Shown one piece after another: positions 37,381-40,660 of a DNA stretch of 40,660 bases. Under the pieces are notes generated by a model. It saw only the letters and a program-made list of their open reading frames with translations. It was not told the DNA's origin and ran no database searches. The stretch lies in the IMG/VR virus record IMGVR_UViG_3300020180_000005, positions 1-40,660 of that record; one strand, given 5' to 3'. The position numbers and the translations under genes are program-made. Every line of letters begins with the position of its first letter. The first letter of the stretch is position 1. This DNA comes from a virus.

Positions 37381-37671
37381 ATGTGGACACAAACTCCAAA
37401 TTCATATTATATCCAAACGTATTTCGGTATTAAATCGATGTCAGGTTCGTGGGTGAGCGCGTCCTCAGAAGATGAAGCTTTAGAAATTTATATACGCTCT
37501 CAGCTAATAATATTAGATGGCGACGAGGAAGCTTTAGTTCAATGGCAACTTATTCAGCAACCCCAGGTAACTGATGTAGATTATGGTGAAACCGACGATG
37601 ATCATTACAGCACTAACGTAATCGGAGTGCCGTCGTACGGCAGTTCTTTAAAACAAAAATATGAAAATTAA
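37381..37671 (+). CDS. Hypothetical early protein (96 aa)
   Basis: MWTQTPNSYYIQTYFGIKSMSGSW, then SSEDEALEIYIRSQLIILDGDEEALVQWQLI and an acidic DVDYGETDDDHYS. No signal peptide, membrane helix or known motif. It is the first gene under the second early promoter, behind a leader that carries the shared 16-base element, and it overlaps the following gene by 11 bases. The acidic, aromatic composition fits a small host-takeover protein in principle, but there is no direct evidence. Confidence 0.75.
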   Translation: MWTQTPNSYYIQTYFGIKSMSGSWVSASSEDEALEIYIRSQLIILDGDEEALVQWQLIQQPQVTDVDYGETDDDHYSTNVIGVPSYGSSLKQKYEN

Positions 37672-37876
37672 GTATGTAATTTCTAATAACTATAAAGATT
37701 TTTTAGAGTATTGCCGCATGAACGGCCTAGACAAACGAAAGGTTAAATATATAGTGAAATTAGAAGACTTATATTATGCTAAAGAAAACGAAGTTGCCGA
37801 ACACGGTCTTTATTGGAAGAATCCAGTTTGGGGCCAATGGGCAGATTTACTTAAGAAAATTAAACAAGATAATTAA
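37661..37876 (+). CDS. Small early phage protein (71 aa)
   Basis: MKIKYVISNNYKDFLEYCRMNGLDKRKVKYIVKLEDLYYAKENEVAEHG, then LYWKNPVWGQW. The layout (aromatic strand, F-L-E-Y-C-R-x-N-G-L, K-Y-I, then a Gly-x-Tyr-Trp-x-N-P ending) reminds me of a small phage family that follows a helicase- or P-loop-like strand order, but no catalytic motif is present and I do not assign a function. It is coupled to the preceding gene by overlap. Confidence 0.75.
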   Translation: MKIKYVISNNYKDFLEYCRMNGLDKRKVKYIVKLEDLYYAKENEVAEHGLYWKNPVWGQWADLLKKIKQDN

Positions 37877-37888
37877 TTTAAATTTAAC

Positions 37889-38455
37889 ATGTACAAAATA
37901 ACAAAAGACGGCGTAGCGTTAGATCCTAAACTTTATACGATTGATAAAGTCAATCGTACTTTTACATCAGAAGAAAATGGCTTAGTAATAAATTTCACAG
38001 GTGAGAATAGATGGTTTTTTAAAATTATTCATAGTTGTCAAATCACTGCTGGTGATCGCTGTATTATAGATGTTGGTGTTGAATGTATTATAACTACTGG
38101 CAATGACTGTACAATTTTAGCTGGTGATCGCTGTATTATAATTGTATGTAATGATTGTACAATTGCAACTGGCGTTGGCTGTGTTATAAATGCCGGCAAT
38201 GACTGTACAATTTTACCTATTGGTCGCTGTATTATTACTACCGACAATAACTGTACAATCGCAACTGTCAGGGGCTGTACTATAGACACTGGCAGCAGTT
38301 GTAATATTACTACAGGAAATGGCGCCGTTGTTCACACCAGCTGGAACTCAATTATAACTAGCGGCAAATATTCCACAGTGACTAGATATGATACCGTCGA
38401 GACAAAAACATTTATCGGAAAATTATTAAACCAATTAATTAAATGTACAAAATAA
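37889..38455 (+). CDS. Octapeptide-repeat solenoid protein, copy 3, C-terminal module replaced (188 aa)
   Basis: It has the family cap followed by twelve Cys-headed units (from CQITAGDR), then AVVHTSWN, SIITSGKY and STVTRYDT. The usual C-terminal module is missing: after VETKTFIGK the DNA jumps to the family's final bases in another frame, giving LLNQLIKCTK, and the stop lies 13 bases inside copy 4. This looks like an internal deletion with frame change. Copy 3 also has an even number of full units where most copies have odd, suggesting half a turn was gained or lost. It may be a decaying or altered copy. Confidence 0.8.
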   Translation: MYKITKDGVALDPKLYTIDKVNRTFTSEENGLVINFTGENRWFFKIIHSCQITAGDRCIIDVGVECIITTGNDCTILAGDRCIIIVCNDCTIATGVGCVINAGNDCTILPIGRCIITTDNNCTIATVRGCTIDTGSSCNITTGNGAVVHTSWNSIITSGKYSTVTRYDTVETKTFIGKLLNQLIKCTK

Positions 38456-38946
38456 CAAAAAACGGCGTAGCAGTAGATCCTAAGCTTTATATGATAGATG
38501 AAGCCAATCAAACTTTTACATCTAGCGAAAATGACTTAGTATTAGATTTTGCAGGTGAAGATAGTTGGATTTTTAGAATTAAGTATGGCTGCACAATCAC
38601 TACTGGCAATCACTGTTTTATAGATGCATGGGACAGCTGCATAATTACTGTTGGTGAACGCTGTACTATAGATAGTGGGAGCGATTGTAATATAACCGTA
38701 GGTGATCAGACTAGTATTAGAGCTCATGGAAATTCAGTTATAACAGGCGGTGAAAATTGTGTAGTGACTAGAAATGATACCAACGAGGTTATCAGACTTG
38801 TTGCTAAGCAAACGATTAAGCTAAATAGCTACATGTCAGAAGGCTACGAAGTTGTAAAACCAATAGAAACTATCGAAATAGGAGGCCTGAAATTCAACAA
38901 AGAAGTAGTAGAGGATTTTCTTAAAAACCTTAAACCGATTAATTAA
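38443..38946 (+). CDS. Octapeptide-repeat solenoid protein, copy 4 (167 aa)
   Basis: Cap MYKITKNGVAVDPKLYMID, five Cys units (CTITTGNH, CFIDAWDS, CIITVGER, CTIDSGSD, CNITVGDQ), then TSIRAHGN, SVITGGEN and CVVTRNDT and the intact C-terminal module ending LKNLKPIN. It starts within the last codons of copy 3 (13-base overlap). Its stop TAA is followed at once by ATG of copy 5. It has three 16-residue turns fewer than copy 1 (48 residues shorter), so the array lost or gained whole turns. Confidence 0.85.
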   Translation: MYKITKNGVAVDPKLYMIDEANQTFTSSENDLVLDFAGEDSWIFRIKYGCTITTGNHCFIDAWDSCIITVGERCTIDSGSDCNITVGDQTSIRAHGNSVITGGENCVVTRNDTNEVIRLVAKQTIKLNSYMSEGYEVVKPIETIEIGGLKFNKEVVEDFLKNLKPIN

Positions 38947-39498
38947 ATGTACAAAATAACAAAAAACGGTAAGCCACTAGATCCCAAACTTTATACAATT
39001 GATGAAGCCAATAAGGCTTTTATATCAAAAGAAGATTGCTTAGTATTAGATTTTGCAGGTGAAGATGGTTGGGTTTTTAGAATTAAGTATAACTGCACAA
39101 TCACTACCGGCGATTATTGTTTTATAGATGCATATGGTGGCTGTATTATCACTGATGGTGATCGCTGTACTATGGACACTGGCAGCGGTTGTAATATAAC
39201 TGCTGGTGATGGTTGTACTATGGATACAGGTTATAAATGTCACATCTCTACTGGTCATAACGCTGTTATTAGAGCTTATGCGGATTCAGCTATAACAGGC
39301 GGCGAAAATTGTGCAGTAATTAGAAATGATACCAACGAAGTTATCAAGCTTGTTGCTGGGCAAACGATTAGGCTGAATAGCCGTGATGTTGAAGGCTACG
39401 AAGTTATAGAACCAATAGAAACTATCGAAATTGAAGTCAAGAAGTACAACAAAGAAAAGATAGAGAAATTTCTTAAAAATCTTAAACCAATTAATTAA
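38947..39498 (+). CDS. Octapeptide-repeat solenoid protein, copy 5 (183 aa)
   Basis: Seven Cys units (from CTITTGDY to CHISTGHN), one 16-residue turn more than copies 4 and 6. The cap has KNGKPLDPKLYTID and a unique EDCLVLDFAG. The end is the most divergent intact one: the usual EIGGLKFNKEE is EIEVKKYNKEK. A CTMDTG unit occurs twice, separated by CNITAGDG, which points to duplication of one turn. Starts directly after copy 4's stop. Confidence 0.85.
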   Translation: MYKITKNGKPLDPKLYTIDEANKAFISKEDCLVLDFAGEDGWVFRIKYNCTITTGDYCFIDAYGGCIITDGDRCTMDTGSGCNITAGDGCTMDTGYKCHISTGHNAVIRAYADSAITGGENCAVIRNDTNEVIKLVAGQTIRLNSRDVEGYEVIEPIETIEIEVKKYNKEKIEKFLKNLKPIN

Positions 39499-40002
39499 AT
39501 GTACAAGATAACAAAAGACGGCGTAGCGTTAGATCCTAAACTTTATACGATTGATAAAGTCAATCGTACTTTTACATCAGAAGAAAATGGCTTAGTAATA
39601 AATTTCACAGGGAAAAGTGATTGGCATTTTAGAATCAGAAATAACTGCACAGTCACTGCTGGTGATGAATGTTTTATAGATGCATGGGGCGATTGCACAA
39701 TTACTACTGCTAATCGCTGTACTATAAACACTGGGAGCGGCTGTGATATAACTACAGGTGATTACGCTGTTGTTGTAACTTGTGGAAATTCAACTATAAC
39801 AGGCGGCGAAAATTGTGTAGTAATTAGACGTTATACCAACGAGGTTATCAAACTTATTGCTGGGCAAACGATTAGGCTGAATGGCTACAGGACAGAAGGC
39901 TACGAAGTTGTAAAACCAATTGAAACTATTGAAATAGGAGGCTTGAAATTCAACAAAGAAGAAGTAGAGGATTTTCTTAAAAACCTTAAACCAATTAATT
40001 AA
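39499..40002 (+). CDS. Octapeptide-repeat solenoid protein, copy 6 (167 aa)
   Basis: Five Cys units (CTVTAGDE to CDITTGDY), then AVVVTCGN, STITGGEN, CVVIRRYT and a normal C-terminal module. Its first 110 or so bases are nearly identical to those of copy 3 (one change seen, AAA to AAG at codon 3), while the repeats differ, so the cap has probably been exchanged by gene conversion. Starts right after copy 5's stop and is followed directly by copy 7. Confidence 0.85.
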   Translation: MYKITKDGVALDPKLYTIDKVNRTFTSEENGLVINFTGKSDWHFRIRNNCTVTAGDECFIDAWGDCTITTANRCTINTGSGCDITTGDYAVVVTCGNSTITGGENCVVIRRYTNEVIKLIAGQTIRLNGYRTEGYEVVKPIETIEIGGLKFNKEEVEDFLKNLKPIN

Positions 40003-40464
40003 ATGTACAAAATAACAAAAGACGGCGTAGCAGTAGATCCTGAGCTTTATATGATAGATGAAGTCAATGGGACTTTTGCATCTAGCGAAAATGGCTTAGT
40101 AATAGATTTCACAGGTAAAAATGGTTGGCTTTTTAGAACCAGAAATAACTGCACAGTCACTACTGGTGTTAACTGTTTTATAGACACTGGTAGCAACTGT
40201 AATATCTCTACTGGTGATCGGACTGTTATTAGAGCTCATTGGAACTCAGATATAACCGGCGGTGAGAATTGTGTAGTAATTAGACGCGATACCAACGAGG
40301 TTATCATGCTTATTGCAGGGCAAACGATTAAGCTGAATGATCACATGACAGAAGGCTACGAAGTTGTAGAACCAATAGAAACTATCGAAATAGGAGGCTT
40401 GAAATTCAACAAAGAAGAGATAGAGAAATTACTTAAACAATTTAACCAATTAATTAATTATTAA
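40003..40464 (+). CDS. Octapeptide-repeat solenoid protein, copy 7, shortest (153 aa)
   Basis: Only three Cys units (CTVTTGVN, CFIDTGSN, CNISTGDR) lie between the cap and TVIRAHWN. The C-terminal module is intact up to NKEEIEKLLK and then ends QFNQLINY instead of NLKPIN. The NDHMTEGYEVV part matches copy 1 in DNA, although copy 1 is the most distant, which again suggests exchange between copies. Two bases separate its stop from the junction gene. Confidence 0.85.
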   Translation: MYKITKDGVAVDPELYMIDEVNGTFASSENGLVIDFTGKNGWLFRTRNNCTVTTGVNCFIDTGSNCNISTGDRTVIRAHWNSDITGGENCVVIRRDTNEVIMLIAGQTIKLNDHMTEGYEVVEPIETIEIGGLKFNKEEIEKLLKQFNQLINY

Positions 40465-40466
40465 AT

Positions 40467-40660
40467 ATGGAAACACAAAAACAACCGTTTAGCCCAGGTT
40501 TACGAGCTAAGATTAAAATATTTACTAAGTTGAACATGGTCTTCTATTCCAGGCAGGAATTAAATGACTACGTTTTAAGGTTAAAATCCTTACTAGCACA
40601 AGCTTATGAACAAGGTGAATGTAATTTTGAATTACATAACCAGGTTGTAACTCTTTTAGA
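40467..40660 (+). CDS. 5' part of junction-spanning small hypothetical protein
   Basis: ATG 40467 begins METQKQPFSPGLRAKIKIFTKLNMVFYSRQEL. The frame runs off the window at 40660 and continues at base 128, ending at 165-167, for 77 residues. The second Met (40536, MVFYSRQEL) could be an alternative start. No family recognised. It is the last gene before the small early genes at the left end of the window, showing they belong to the same rightward unit. Confidence 0.8.
   Translation, partial: METQKQPFSPGLRAKIKIFTKLNMVFYSRQELNDYVLRLKSLLAQAYEQGECNFELHNQVVTLL
40534..40660. repeat. Right copy of 127-bp terminal direct repeat (circular join)
   Basis: Identical to bases 1-127. See the left copy; together they close the genome at 40,533 bp. 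Confidence 0.95.

Noticed and set aside
35390-40250. CRISPR array, because of regular 24-bp repeats
   Set aside because: The repeats are coding, degenerate and in frame with eight-residue protein units; there are no unique spacers and no cas genes.
35232-40464. Diversity-generating retroelement acting on the solenoid genes
   Set aside because: No reverse transcriptase or template repeat was found, and differences between copies are not limited to adenine positions.
1-40660. Temperate phage or Mu-like transposition
   Set aside because: Despite Mu-like head genes, no integrase, transposase or clear lysogeny repressor was found; the RHH-like protein alone is not evidence.

Overview
The window looks like one complete, circularly closed genome of a tailed phage. 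Its first 127 bases recur exactly as its last 127 bases, and a gene (start 40467, stop 165-167) reads through the join, so the unique length is 40,533 bp. The DNA is AT-rich and uses the standard code. Genes are packed tightly, with 1-, 4- or 8-base overlaps and stop-ATG junctions. Head genes resemble phage Mu (portal fused to a gpF-like domain, gpI-like protease/scaffold, gpT-like capsid protein, gpG-like morphogenesis protein). A tail tube protein, frameshifted tail chaperones and an 835-residue tape measure, with no sheath seen, indicate a siphovirus. No integrase, transposase, DNA polymerase or tRNA was recognised. Start codons mostly lack Shine-Dalgarno sequences and follow A/T runs, while promoters are near-perfect TTGACA-17-TATAAT. 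That combination does not identify the host for me.

Two divergent transcription units leave a control region at about 33.35-33.93 kb. The leftward unit (33351 down to 2441) is the late unit. In order of transcription it carries a 46-residue membrane peptide, a ribbon-helix-helix-like protein, a membrane-anchored protein, small and large terminase, portal/gpF fusion, tail fibre and its probable chaperone, a nine-gene sugar-modification island (24.5-16.7 kb), protease/scaffold, decoration protein, capsid protein, connectors, tail tube, chaperones with a -1 slippery site, tape measure, tail-tip proteins and a lysis pair (XhlA-like membrane protein and an M23 endolysin with a membrane tail).

The rightward unit (33933 through the join to 2454) is probably early. 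It carries a Rad52-like annealing protein, SSB, a RusA-type resolvase, a DUF6948-like protein, a Gly/Asp/Ser-rich protein, a secreted lytic-transglycosylase-like protein and small unknowns. Seven paralogous genes for proteins built from Cys-headed eight-residue repeats (35.2-36.5 and 37.9-40.5 kb) make up about a tenth of the genome. Two stretches without genes look like independent small RNAs: 1419-1594 (extended -10 promoter, 10-bp closing helix, terminator) and about 33793-33868 (promoter, hairpin, terminator).

The items most worth attention are the octapeptide-repeat paralogue array, the structured RNA at 1.4 kb, the sugar-modification island inside the head gene block, and the endolysin with a coiled coil, membrane segments and an EF-hand-like loop.
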